Source: Xylaria sp. FL1777 (taxonomy: Eukaryota; Ascomycota; Sordariomycetes; Xylariales; Xylariaceae). From it: a stretch of DNA of 64,000 nucleotides. The stretch's first letter is position 1. Each line of letters begins with the position of its first letter. The stretch is from the NCBI GenBank assembly GCA_022578965.1, contig MU400580.1:62001-126000 (forward strand), written 5' to 3'. The notes under the pieces are model-generated. The model saw only the letters and a program-made list of their open reading frames with translations. It searched no databases and had not been told where the DNA came from. Below are positions 24,544 through 36,060 of this stretch, in pieces. A program made the translations under genes and the position numbers.

Positions 24544-25037
24544 TATTATAAAATTAGCATAAAAATAACCTTTAAAACAGCTTAATGCTTTTATACATAT
24601 TTTATACTTTTTTTTTTATTAGCTAAAGCTAAAGTTATATAATAACTTATTTAGCTTATTAAGCTTACAGTAATTTAAAGCTTACTAAGCTTATAATAAT
24701 CTAAAGCTTACTAAGCTTATAGTAACTTAATACTTACTAAACTTGCAATAATCTAGAAAAAATTACTATTTTTTCTACCTTTTCTTTATTTATATAATTA
24801 TACACTTTTTATATTTAATTACTTACTCAGTTTTAGTTCTTTAGCTATTAATTTCTTATAACCACTAAGTATTAATATACTTATTACTTTTAATCCCTTA
24901 AAACCTTTATTAATGCACAGTAATAAAAGTACCCCAAAAACCTCCTTAATAAACCACTATTAAAAATCCTATTATTACCTATAAATTAAAACCTTAAAAG
25001 CAAACCTGTTATATTAATATATAACAAGTCCGTTATA
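24544..25037 (+). repeat. 3' LTR of A2 (494 bp)
   Basis: It starts TATTATAAAATTAGC and ends GTCCGTTATA. The four 26-bp units are at 24654-24757. Between about 24880 and 25000 nearly every G has become A while C runs (CCCC, CCTCC, CCACT) remain: strand-biased mutation. The duplicated target AATAA follows. Confidence 0.9.
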
Positions 25038-25879
25038 AATAAATAGCGCATTTTTTTATTATATAACAAAAAAAAATATTTAAAACTATAAAATAATAGT
25101 ACTATGCAATTAGTTTGTATTAAGCAATTATTATTATATAGATTACTAAAGTAAACTTTAAAATATTAGCGCTTTTAATTATTTAATAGTAAAAAAAGCT
25201 TAATTAAAAGCATACTTTTAAATATATTTTTATATAAAAATTAGTTAAACTTTAAGTAATGCTTATATTTGTTTTAGCAGAAGTAATATTATAAGTACTA
25301 TAAATATTATATAAATAAAAAATGCTTTTAATATAATTATATACTATATTTTAAATATTTTTACTTTTTTTTTATTTTTATTAAAAAACGCTAACTGTTT
25401 AAAAGCATATTTTAATAACATAAAAAACGTTATTATATAATAAAACAAAAAAACTATTTTTATTATATAGAAATAAAAACATTTGTTTTTTAATATTAGC
25501 TTGTATAAAGCAAGTTTATACTTTATAAAAACAAAACTTTAAAAGCTTTATAAACGCTTTAAATACTTTTATACGGAAAAACTATATAATATGCTTAGTT
25601 ATATAAGCTATAATGTTAATTGCTTTGCTTTAAAAAAAATCTAGAAGTTTTATTATTATTGCTAGTTATATAACTAAGCATTTTATTGTTTTAAATTTAT
25701 AATTAAAAATAATTATAACTTTAATTATAAAGTTATAATTAATATTATACAAATAAATAACAAGCAAGTTTTATATATAATTAATATAGCTATATTGTTT
25801 TAAGCAGCTATATTTTTAAAATTTATATTTGCATAAAACGCTTAAAAAGCTTTATGCAAATGCTAAATTAACATATATT
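25038..25879 (+). other. B-plus segment upstream of the recognised integrase
   Basis: This family B sequence matches B-minus from about 62780 down to 61946 in reverse complement. It should encode the N-terminal, zinc-binding part of the copia integrase, but the HHCC residues could not be placed. The first five bases are the right TSD copy of A2. Confidence 0.55.
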
Positions 25880-28262
25880 AAGGACTTTTAAACTATATTA
25901 TATATAACTTTAGTACGAACTTTTTATTTAAAGAATTTTAAAACTAAGCTAAAATTATAAATATAAAGTGCTAAAAAATGCTTATTAAAGCTTATTAAGC
26001 TATTAACAAAATAAAAAAAGCATATAAACTTTTTTATTATATATATAACATACTAAAAGCTAAACTAAGTTATTATATAAAAAATAAGTTAATTTTGCAA
26101 ATAGTAATTAAAGCTTTAAATAATATTGCAAGGCTTAATAGCTTAGTTTTAACGCTTTTTATATTTAAGGTATATTTAAGGGTTAATTAAGACTTTTTTT
26201 TTTTGCTAAATATTATATAAAAAGCTAAAGTAGTTAAAAAAGCTATAAAAATGCTTTACGAAAAACAAGCAAAAGTTAAAATTAGCTATGCAATTTATAA
26301 ATGTAATAAGCTAGCTTTATATAAAGTATTATTTTTATTTCTATATAGTAAAATCTTTATATAGCATAAAAAGCAAAGCTAAAAAAAACCGTACAAAATA
26401 TAATTAATTAAAGAACTTAACATAATTATTAATTTTATAAATAGCTTAATTTGCTTTAAATAAACATAAGTTAAGTTATACTATTATATAACTAAACATA
26501 CTTTAGCAAATAATAAAGAAAAAAATATAACTGCTATAAAACTAGCTATAAAACTAGCTATATAAAAAAAATGCAGAAAACTTAAAAAAGCTAAAAACTT
26601 TTTTATAGCGTTTATATAAAACATTAGCAATTTGTTTTTAATTTTAAAAAAAGAACAAAACTATGCTTTAGTAATAAAGTTATACAAAAACAGCATTATT
26701 AGTACTTTTAATGCTTTATTTAAAAAATCGAACGCTATAAAGATTAATAATTTTGTTATACGAAGTGTTTTTTAGTTTGTAAAATATAATCCGAACAAAC
26801 ATAGTAATACTTGAATTTTTAAGTTTTGCTTTATATAAAAAATTAAAAAAAAAACAATTAAGCTATATAAAAAGTTTAAATTAGTTATGTAAAGCTATAA
26901 TAATACAGAAAAAAAAACTATATTAATTTAATTACTAATAATTTAGCAAATAAGCTAACAGCTATTGCTAGCTTTAGGCCTTTTGCTAATTTAAAACTTT
27001 AACGCTTTAAGCAAACTTTAAAATATTATATAAGTATATATATAATTAAAAAACAAGCTTATATAAAAAATCTTTGTATAACTATTTTTTAAACTTGTTT
27101 TAAAATATTTTAAAAAAACTATTATATAAATTGTATAACTATTATATAGCTTAGCTAAATTAAAGCTATATTAGTTTAAAACTTACTACTAATATTACTA
27201 TAAAAAACTTAGTATAGTAATTTTTATGTATAACTTATGTTTATTGTTTATATTAGGACTTTTATATAAATTTAGCATTATAGGTTTATAAACAAATAAT
27301 ATGTTTAGCTTTGTTACACTTGAATTTTTAGCAAAAAAAAAATATAAGTTATATAAAGCAAAGTTTTATATAAAGCTAAAAAAAACTTTATAATAAGATT
27401 ATTTTATTAAATTTAACAGTAATTAAGTTATTTTTTTATATAAAAGAAATATAACGCTTATATAAAAAAGCTAAGCAAACTAATTAGCGTTAATTAACCT
27501 TTATATAAAAAATGCTATATAGCAATATGTTTTTTAATATATATGTAGCGCTTATATAAATAGCATTTGCTAATTAAAAGCTGCATATAACTTTATAACT
27601 ACTGCTTAAGTAACTAACTTAGCACTAACAAATGTTAAAAATTTAAACCATAAAATTAAATAGTAAATAAATAATTATAACTGCAAATTAACGTTTATAT
27701 TTCTAAATTTAAGCTATATAAAACTGTTTATTTTTATAAACAGTTTATTTGCAAATAATACTAATATAACTTTATAACTTAGATTTATTATTATATTTGC
27801 AATAAAGCACCGTACAAAAAAAAACTTAGCTTTTAAAATCGAAAAAAATATTGTATATTAGAACTTTAGCAAGTATAAGCAAATAACGCAAAGTATATTA
27901 GCTAGTAAATTATATAGTATAATAAATAGCTTTAATAATGCTATAGCTTTTTATATAACGCTTTAAAAAATTATAGCTATATTAAAAATACTTTTAATTT
28001 TTGCTATACTATATTTAAACTTAAAATTGTTATAGAACTGTTTAATAAAGCTAGAAATTACTTAAAAAAAACGCTTTATAATTAATATTATATTACTTAA
28101 AAAGTTATATAAAAAGAAAAAAATCTTTAAAGTATAATAAATTAATAGCAAAAATAATTTAGCTAACGCGTTTATAAAAAAAACACTAAACTAAGCGCTA
28201 AAAACTTTAGTATTTATAAATTAGCTAACTATACAAATAAAAGCATTCATAAAAAAAAATAA
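25880..28262 (+). pseudogene. pol: B-plus pol remnant: Ty1/copia integrase, RT and RNase H
   Basis: One frame (positions 1 mod 3, for example 25969) is continuous for over 2.2 kb. The integrase end reads ALNNIARLNSLVLTLFIF (about 26110), matching the conserved NDTAGPxGLVPTLLVFG block of ascomycete copia-type elements. RT shows FVKYNPNKHSNT and IFKFCFI (about 26780-26840), like the IFKSRLV start of copia RTs, then LLLALGLLL, YNLCLLF, and the active site at 27280-27300 read as I-G-L-stop-T-N-N. RNase H reads KLFIFINSLFANN at 27721-27759, with its catalytic Asp as Asn at 27739, then SILASKLYSIIN and later NLANAFIKKT. Integrase before RT is the diagnostic Ty1/copia order. It is inactive through Asp-to-Asn changes and stops. 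Confidence 0.9.
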
Positions 28263-29888
28263 AAATAACTTTTATATAAACAAATTAAAAAAAAAAAAGT
28301 TAAAAGAATATTTTTATATAAAAATCGTTACAATAATTATATAATAAATAAAAAAGCAACAAGCAAATATATTTAATTTTAAAAAAAATACTAAAAACTA
28401 TAAAATATTGTAAATTTTATATTTCCTTTTGTATAACTATTTTTTAAGCTATATATAAATGCTTAACATTTTTTTTTACTTTTTTTATTAAACTACTATA
28501 AAATACTTAATTTTTTTTTATTTATTTAAGTATAATAATTATAATAAGCATTATATAATTATTAAACGTACATAGTATATATATTACTTTAAAATTTTAT
28601 TACTTATTAGTAACCTTAAAATAAAAAGCTTTTATAGTTTATATAAGTATTTTAGCTGCATAAAACAATTATAGTGCTATATAACTAAATAAGTACTGCA
28701 TAAAAATAGCCTTTATAATAAATTATTTAAGCTATAGTAAAGGCAATTAAAGCATTATATAAAATTTAAACCTTAATATGAACTAAAGGCATTAATATAA
28801 CTTAAAACTTATTACTTTTTATATAACAAACAATTATTAGCAAACTATTTAAATAATAAGCTATATAAAAAAAAAACAAATATATATATTTATATATAGC
28901 AACTAAAAAAACAATTAATTGCTAAAATTATTAGTTAGTAGTTATATAACGTTATAATTACTATTTTAGCTTATAACGTAAAGCTAGCAGCTATTAATAT
29001 TATACTATAATAAAGCAGCTATTATATAAATATATATATATATATATATAAATATATATATAAAAATAACTAAGTATAAAGCTATTATAAATATATATAT
29101 ATATATATAAAGCAGCTAATAATAAAATAAACAGCTATATAAAGTAAAAAGTCTAAAAATATAAAAGCAACAAAAAGCATTACAAAATTTAAGCTTTTTT
29201 TATAAATAAAGCTTAGCTTTTATACTTTAGTATATTATTAAACTTGCTACTATACAAAAAAAAAACCTTTAATTAACCTTAGTATAAATTGCTTACTGCT
29301 AATACTTTACTTTATATTATTAGCTAATATTAATTAACTATATAACAATAAAAACAAAAAATCTTAATTATATTAGTAATAATTAAACTGCACAAAAGTT
29401 TAAATGCTTTATTTAAAAAGTAACTACTTTTAAACTTAGGCTTTATATAACTATAGAGTTTAAAAAAAGCAAACATATAAGCAACCTTTTTTTTGCAAAA
29501 ACTAAAGTACTAAATGTTTAACTTTTTATAGAACTATTCTTTTTTATTTTTTTTAAATAGCATTATACAAGGGAAATTACAACTAAAAAAAAAGTAGCTA
29601 GTATTAAAATAACTAGTTATTAGTTATAACTTTTATGTATAGTATATATAATAAGTTTTGCATAAAGACTATTTTGTGCAAAAGCTATTATATAAACTAA
29701 GGTAATCTTAGTGTTAGCTTAGCTTATATGCTAGTAAAGTTTTTATACATAAAAAAGAACTTTTGCTTTATACGAACTTTTTTTTCTTTTAAACATACAA
29801 AACATAAACAGCTTATAATACAAAGATTATTATACTTTGTTTTAGTATATATATGTTAAACATACAATCGTATAAAGCTTATTTAATA
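28263..29888 (+). other. B-plus 3' region after pol, no recognised gene
   Basis: 1.6 kb of family B sequence follows pol and is shared with B-minus (about 51690 down to 50068), so it belongs to the element. In B-minus another 1.8 kb follows before the candidate LTR. No known domain is seen. It contains a TA-rich microsatellite at 29020-29112. Typical copia elements end soon after RNase H, so this long tail is unusual. Confidence 0.6.
29020..29112. repeat. TA-rich microsatellite in family B
   Basis: Two runs of alternating TA (about 29031-29060 and 29085-29108) are separated by a short non-repetitive spacer. The matching interval in B-minus (about 50845-50935) also has two such runs of different lengths, as expected of slippage after the copies separated. 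Confidence 0.8.
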
Positions 29889-29889
29889 G
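29888..29889. other. Rearrangement breakpoint between B-plus and A3
   Basis: Up to 29888 the sequence matches B-minus (ending at 50068 in its orientation); from 29889 it matches A1 from 4884. Neither side ends in an LTR and no duplication flanks the join. The simplest reading is a deletion that removed the 3' end of B-plus and the 5' part (LTR, gag, protease) of A3. Confidence 0.85.
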
Positions 29890-32800
29890 CTAATATATTT
29901 AATTATAACATTATTTTAGGAATATTATAGCTAAAAATTAGCAACCTTTTGATTTAATAAAAAGTAAAAACTATTAATTAAAAAAGCAAAAAATAAAGCA
30001 AAAAGATTAAAAAAATTGCAAAAGAAATCTTAAACAAAATACTAAAAGTATATTATAGATTTTATAAACTATTTAAAAAAAAAGAAAAAAAAAACTTTTT
30101 AAATATAGCTTATAAAACTACTATATTTTTATTAAAAAAAGATATTAATTAAAGCTTTATTAAGTATATTATATAAGCTTAAACAAAATAAACGCTTTAT
30201 AAAAATATATTTAAAAAAATTTAACAAAGGAATTTTTAAAAAAGTTTTAGTTATTTGCTAAATATTTTATAATACTAGTATTTAAAATAAAAAATAAAAA
30301 ATAACTAATTAATAAAAAAGAAAAACTAGTATAACAAATAATAGTTAACTATTAATTATTAAATATAATTATTATTGCAAATAAATATTTTTTTATTTTG
30401 CTAATAATTATAAAAAAAAATATTAGCTAAGCAAAGTAATTTATAATAGTTAATATTTTAAATAAATATTATGTTATTAAAATAGCTAAAAGAAAAAAAT
30501 AAAAAACTGCTATATAAACAATATATAAATTATATAAGTATATAGTTATGCTATAAAAACTATAAAATGTATTAGCTAGCTTTTAACATATAATAATAAT
30601 AATTTTACAGAAGTTTTTAAATAAATTTGTGTTTATTTATTTAAATAATATTTTAATTTATTTTAAAATAATAAAAAAATATAAAAAATATATAACTTAA
30701 GTATTAAAAATACTTAAACAAGCAAAATTATAACTTAATATAAAGAAATATATATAGCATATATAAAAGATTAACTTTTTAAGATTTATAATTACTTTAG
30801 AACAAATATAGATTTAATAGTTAAAAATTAATATAGTATAAAACTAAAAAATATTTAATTTAACTATTATTATAAACATATAACAAGCATTAGGATTTTT
30901 GAACTATGTTTAAATGTTAATTTAAAACTTTAAAAAAATAGCGTTTTATTTTATAAAGTATATAAAGAAAAAATATAAAAGAAAATCTTTTTTAATTTTA
31001 AAAAAAGCTTAAAAAGCTTTTAAAGAACTAAAACTAAAAATTATTTCTAACTTTATAGTTAAACTACTTAATTTATAAAAAAAGAAAAAGCTAAAAATAA
31101 ATGCTTTAAATAGTATAATTACAGAAGTTTTAAAACAACTAAAAAACAATAAAAAATAGTATTTAATAGCTTATTATTTTAAAGCATTATAAAATGCAGC
31201 ATTATAATACTTTATATATAATAAAGAACTGCTTATAATTATTATAGCATTTAAAGAGTGAAAATTGTTTTTTATAAAAACTATAAAATTAATTAAGATT
31301 TATTTAAATTATTAAAACTTAATAAAGTTTATAACTATATAAAAAATTACTAAATAACATAAAAATTAAATAGTTTTTTTTTTAAGTTTAACTTTAAAAT
31401 ATGTTATATTAAGGGAAAAAAAAACATTTAAGCAAATATATTTAGCTAACAAAGTTAAAAGAAATTTAAAGTTTTAAAAAAAACATTTAAATATTAGATT
31501 TTTAAAAAAATAAAAGCTTAAAAGTTAAAGTTATATTTAAAAACTTTATAAATATATAGCTAATAATAAGCTTACAACTTAGAAAAGTTAGCAAAACTAT
31601 AAAAACATAAAAAATTAAAAAATAACAAGCTAATATATAAACATAAAGTTTATTTATTAAAATTTTTATAAAATAAGTTTATTAAAAAGTTTTATAAATA
31701 TTTATTATATAAATATTAAAAAGCAATAAAAATAGTTAAATAACTATAAAAAAAATATAATTTTTTAGAACTATAAAACATAATTAAAGCTATTATAAAA
31801 AAGTGCAATATTTGCAATAAAGCTAAAATAGCTTAATATAAGCTTTATAAACTATTATAATTTATATAAATACTTAAATAAGCATAATATATTATTGCTT
31901 GAGATTTTATTATAATATTACTTTTATTAACTAATTTAGTTATAAAAATATAATATAATAAAATATAGGTTATTATTAATAGATTTATTAAGTATACTTA
32001 TTTTTTACTATTTAAAGAAAATATAATAGCTAAACAATTTATATATGCTTTTATATATTAATATTTAAATAAGCATAAGCTACTAAAAAAGATTGTTTTA
32101 AACTAAGATAAATTATTTATTTTTAAGTTTAAAACTAGTTTTTTTAAATTTATTAGTATTAAACTAAAGTTTTTAACTGTTTATTACTTATAAATAAATA
32201 AGCAAACAAAAAAACTAAACTAAATACTAAAACAATATTTATAAAGTTATATTAACTATTAATAAAATAATTAAGTAAAACTATTATTAATAGCATAGAT
32301 TTTATATAATATATTAATAAACGAAAATATAAATATATTTTTATATAAAGCTGTTTATAAATAGCAAGCAACTATTAAAAAACAAAAAAAAACATTAATA
32401 AAAACACTTGCTATTTTAATTATAGCACTTTAAGCAAGAACTATTATAACAAAAATTAAAACGTTATAAACTAAACTATAATTATGTTTTTAGTTTTTAT
32501 AACAATAAATATTAGTATATTATAATAAGAAATAAACTAAAAAACTAGCTTTTAAAAAAAAAAACAAGGTTTATTTGCTATAATAAAAATAAAACATAAA
32601 CATTAATATTTTTTAAATTAAAACGAAACAACTAAGCAATAAATTAGAATTTAAAAAACTTAGTTCTTTTAAAATTAAAGAAATTATTTTACTTATTAAT
32701 TATAAACTGTTATTACTAAAAAACATGTAAATTTACTTTGTTTTTTATATTTTTTTACTAAAACTAGCATTTATTAAAACATTTATTAAAATATAACTAA

Positions 32801-32972
32801 AAATAAAAACAAATTAAAATATTTATAAAGTTAAAAATATACTAGATTTTTATTAAAATAATAATAACGTTAAGTATTTTATTAAATAAAAAAAATATTT
32901 ATATGTTAATAATACTTAAAAACTTAAAAAATATTTAAAAATTGCTAAAATAATTATAAACTAGTTTTATTG
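29889..32972 (+). mobile_element. Family A copy A3: internal fragment (RT to chromodomain)
   Basis: A 3.08 kb fragment collinear with A1 4884-7967 (offset about 25005). Its left end is a breakpoint with B-plus and its right end is the insertion point of B-minus, whose candidate LTR begins TGTTATACG at 32973. The remaining family A sequence and the 3' LTR are therefore expected beyond the far end of B-minus, outside the window. It keeps some Gly and Asp codons lost in A1 and A2. Confidence 0.88.
30165..32972 (+). pseudogene. pol: A3 pol remnant: RT, RNase H, integrase, chromodomain
   Basis: Same domain order as A1. The RT active site YLNN is at 30638-30649, preceded by FVF and followed by ILIY. 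RNase H spans about 30970-31260. The integrase finger Cys is at 31804, with the integrase core to about 32300. The chromodomain, at about 32793-32972, reads YVNNT, stop, KLKKYLKIAK, and its last codons coincide with the insertion point of B-minus. The frame is interrupted by many TAA/TAG codons. Confidence 0.88.
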
Positions 32973-33164
32973 TTAATTGTTATACGTTAAGCTATCTTAA
33001 AAAACAAGGCTTTATTTAAAAAGCTGGATTTGTATTAAAATCTAAGTATAAAGAAAAAAAGAGCTATTTTATAAAGTGGTTTATAAGAAGTAGCTAAGTA
33101 GCTAAATTATGGTATATATAACTAATAAGTAGTTTATGTATTATTAAGTAGTTTATATATATAT
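32973..33164 (-). repeat. Candidate 3' LTR of B-minus, distal part
   Basis: The sequence changes abruptly from family A to this segment at TGTTATACG, a plausible LTR terminus (ending CGTATAACA on the coding strand). It is clearly less mutated than its surroundings, with several TG, GG and CTGG steps. The rest of the LTR continues after element D at 48153-48245, giving about 285 bp. Only one LTR of family B is in the window, so this call rests on the terminus, the polypurine tract at 48246-48260 and the element boundary. Confidence 0.6.
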
Positions 33165-33468
33165 TGAAATAAAGCAGTACAATCGCGCAAGATTTACTAT
33201 ACTACTTTAATTGCAAGAAAATAAATCATAACTTATGCATTTAAGCAATTAGGCCATATATAAATTAGAGAATTAAACGATTAATTAAAGGGCTATCTAA
33301 TAATACAAATAAAGCAACTATAGCTAATTTCCATTTTTTTCTGCGTGTTCGTTAAGTTTATACTTTAAAATCTAGCGCAATACCTATACTTTTATTTCTA
33401 CTATATAACTTAGCTTAAACTTACTTTAACTAGCTAGTTAGTTTATTTAGCTACTTTATTTTATTTTA
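33165..33468 (-). repeat. 3' LTR of element D (304 bp)
   Basis: It aligns throughout with 47843-48146, including the block CAGTACAATCGCGCAAGATT near one end, which kept its CpG steps in both copies. On the coding strand this is the 3' LTR. Confidence 0.9.
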
Positions 33469-35499
33469 ATTTTTTTTTATTAAAATATAGCTACTTTTAG
33501 TTTATTTTAATACTTATAATTATATAGTTTTTTATTTTTATTAGTGTTTTTTAAACAGAATTAATATTATTTTCTTTTGCTTATTTAGTTTTATAAGTTT
33601 TTTTTTATTCCTTTTGCTACGTTTAAAAGTAGTTTAAGCTTTAGCGCTTATAAAAGCATTATAGCTTTATTAAAACTAGTTTTAGCTTTTTTACGTATTT
33701 AAATATATAAGCAAAAACCTTTAGAAGTGCTTAGCGTTTTTTTTGTAAAAATGCTTATAAAAAGTCTATATTTTTTTTTTTTTAAACTGTTAAGCTTAGC
33801 TAAGTTTTATATTTAGCTTATTATACTTAAAAAAAAAAATATCTGCAAAAGTTTCTGTAGCAAAATAACTTTATATTATTAGAACGTTTTTATATTGCTT
33901 ATAATGTAACTTTTTTAGTATAATTGTTAGTTTCTTTTGCTAGAAACTCTTTTTGTGCTTTAAAATAAAAAGCACTAAAAAAACAAAACGATTAACTTTT
34001 AGTTTTTTTTCTAGCGTTTTTTTTTTATTTTATATATTTTTAGCGCTTAATAGTAAAAAAGCTAACTTATTAGATCTAAAGAAAGTTACTTTTAGTTCTT
34101 TTAAAAAATAATAAAGCTTAGTGTTTATTAAAAGCAATAAACGTAAATCTTCTTGTAACTTAAAACTAAAATGCTTTTTAAAGTTTGCTTTCAAAAATTA
34201 AATAAGCTATTTATAACTTTTTTAATTATTAATACTTTTTTTTAAATACTAGCTTATTAAGTTATAAAACACGTAATATAAATATAAAGCTTTAATAAAC
34301 TTGCATATATAGTTATTGCATTAGCAAAAGCAAAAGAATATAAAATAGCTTAATACAACTTTTATATTAAAGTGCTTTATTGTTTAATACTTTTGCAATT
34401 TTTAAAAAATTCGTTTGTTATTTTTATTAGTAGCATATTTAAAGTTTAAAATATATACTACTTTTAAAACAGTATTAATAAAAATAATAATTTAATAATT
34501 ATTTAAGCAATATTCTATTATAAAATATTTTATCTAAAGAATTATAGCAATTATTGCAGCTTACTTTATATTTTACTAGTTTATAAAAAGATCTTTTATA
34601 AACTAGCTATACTTAGGTTTAATATTTATTTTTAAAGCTTTAGCTCTTTTATTTATATATAGCTAAAGCAATATGTTTAGCAAAGCTTTTATTTTGCGTT
34701 TATTTAGCTATTTTTTAGCGTTTAGCTTTATAAAAATATTCGTAATATAAATAGCCTTAATTTTTTATTTTGTAGTGTTTACTTTATAAAAGTTTTTATA
34801 GTAGCTATAAATAGCAAGCCTTTTTTAGTAATTTAAATACCTTTGTTTATACTAATAAGTTTTTTTAATAGTTGTTTATTGTTCTAAAAAAAAAGTTTTT
34901 AGCTATTGCTTTTTATTATTTTTATATATTATTTCTAAAACTTTATTTAGCAGAAAACAATAAACTAGCTTTTGTTTATTGTAAAGCTTTAGTTTATTAA
35001 AATGTTTTATATTATTATCTTTTTAATAATTATTTAAAGCTTTTTTTAATAGCAGTTTTTTTAAGAATTTTATAAACAATAACTGCTAAATATTTAGTTT
35101 TTATACTGCAGGTTTTTATTTTTTATGTAGTTTTAGCTTTATTGCTAAAACTATTAAATTTTTTATAAACGTAATGTTAGACTTATTAAAGCAAAAATCG
35201 TTATTTTTGTAGTGTTTTTTAATCTTAAATAAATATTATATTAACATTATAAAACTTTTTATAGCTATAAATTTTAACATCTAGTTTATAGCTTATAAAA
35301 ATGCCTTTAAATATTTAGTTTTTAGTTTAAATATATAAAATAACGTTTTATTTACGTTTACTAAGCAGTTTTATGTAGTAAAGTATGCTATAAAAGCCCT
35401 TTTTTTAAAAATTAAGCGCTTTTTTATTAAGCAACAGATTAAAAGTATAAAAAATTTCTATTAGGATTACATATAATATAAACTACTAATATTTTAACG
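33469..35499 (-). other. Element D 3' region, distal part
   Basis: The 2 kb next to the 3' LTR. It begins (coding-strand end) with the A-run expected of a polypurine tract. No domain was recognised; frames on the minus strand carry TAA/TAG stops at the density expected of mutated coding sequence, but I could not tie them to a family. Confidence 0.45.
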
Positions 35500-36060
35500 C
35501 TTTTTTATTATAATACTTTTTATGTATTAAGTATATTGTTTTTTTTTATATTTGTTAAACTAAGTCTAAAAATAAGTTCTAGCAAGTTTTGCTATTTTTA
35601 AAAAATGTATAGCTAAAATGCTTTTTTAGTACTACTTTTTTTCTTTTTTTTAGGTTTTTAAAAAACAAACTTTTTATAAAGGTTATTTTTTTTTATATAA
35701 AATAAAACTTTAAAACAAACTTTAAAAAAACATTAACTAAAAAAAGCAGTATGTTTTTTAACTAAACATTTTTTGCATTTAGTTCTTTAATTTATAAAAA
35801 AGGCTAGCAAGCTAAATATTTTTTATACTTTAAATTTTTAACAATTACTAGCTTTTTTTTAAAGCTGTTTTTAAAAAGCTATTAGTTCTTAAAAAAAAGC
35901 TTTTTATAATTAATAATTAGGTTTATATATATATGCTTATTTTTTTTTCTTTTTGCTTTTTTTTTAAAGTTTGCTATTTTTTATGCTAGTTGCTTGTACG
36001 CCTTAGTATTAAGTATTAGCTCTGCAAAACTTTCAAGAAAAAATATTTTTATTTTTGGTT
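35500..36060 (-). pseudogene. Element D: unassigned reading-frame remnant after integrase
   Basis: On the minus strand a frame with codons covering 35798-35800 runs for well over 100 residues with only TAA and TAG interruptions, which C-to-T changes at CAA, CAG or TGG would produce. It includes ACQPFL-like and ILLFLVNVFLKFVLKFYF segments (Leu/Phe where Pro codons may have been) and HFSYTFFKN. This frame differs from that of RT and integrase. I do not recognise it; it may be a second ORF of the element or a captured sequence. Confidence 0.4.

Larger units (their letters stand above)
9492..25037 (+). mobile_element. Family A copy A2: Ty3/gypsy chromovirus split by element C
   Basis: This is a second full family A element, inserted in B-plus. 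Its two parts, 9492-13552 and 21402-25037, together measure about 7697 bp, matching A1 (7700 bp). The flanks are AACAA (9487-9491) and AATAA (25038-25042), a 5 bp duplication with one C-to-T change; B-minus reads across the empty site near 62780. Element C sits in the RT domain. A2 is more heavily mutated than A1 over most of its length: very few G or C remain between 11500 and 13500. Confidence 0.92.
755..29888 (+). mobile_element. Family B copy B-plus: Ty1/copia element interrupted by A0, A1 and A2
   Basis: Family B sequence occupies 755-1445, 9151-9491 and 25043-29888, about 5.9 kb once the inserted A elements and their duplicated targets are removed. The joined segments are the reverse complement, read in order, of 63806 down to 50068 (B-minus, itself interrupted by element E). 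This proves that the pieces were once contiguous. The pol frame (25880-28262) identifies an ascomycete Ty1/copia-type element on the plus strand. The 5' end lies left of the window. The 3' end is missing: similarity to B-minus stops at 29888, still about 1.8 kb short of the candidate 3' LTR seen in B-minus. Confidence 0.85.
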
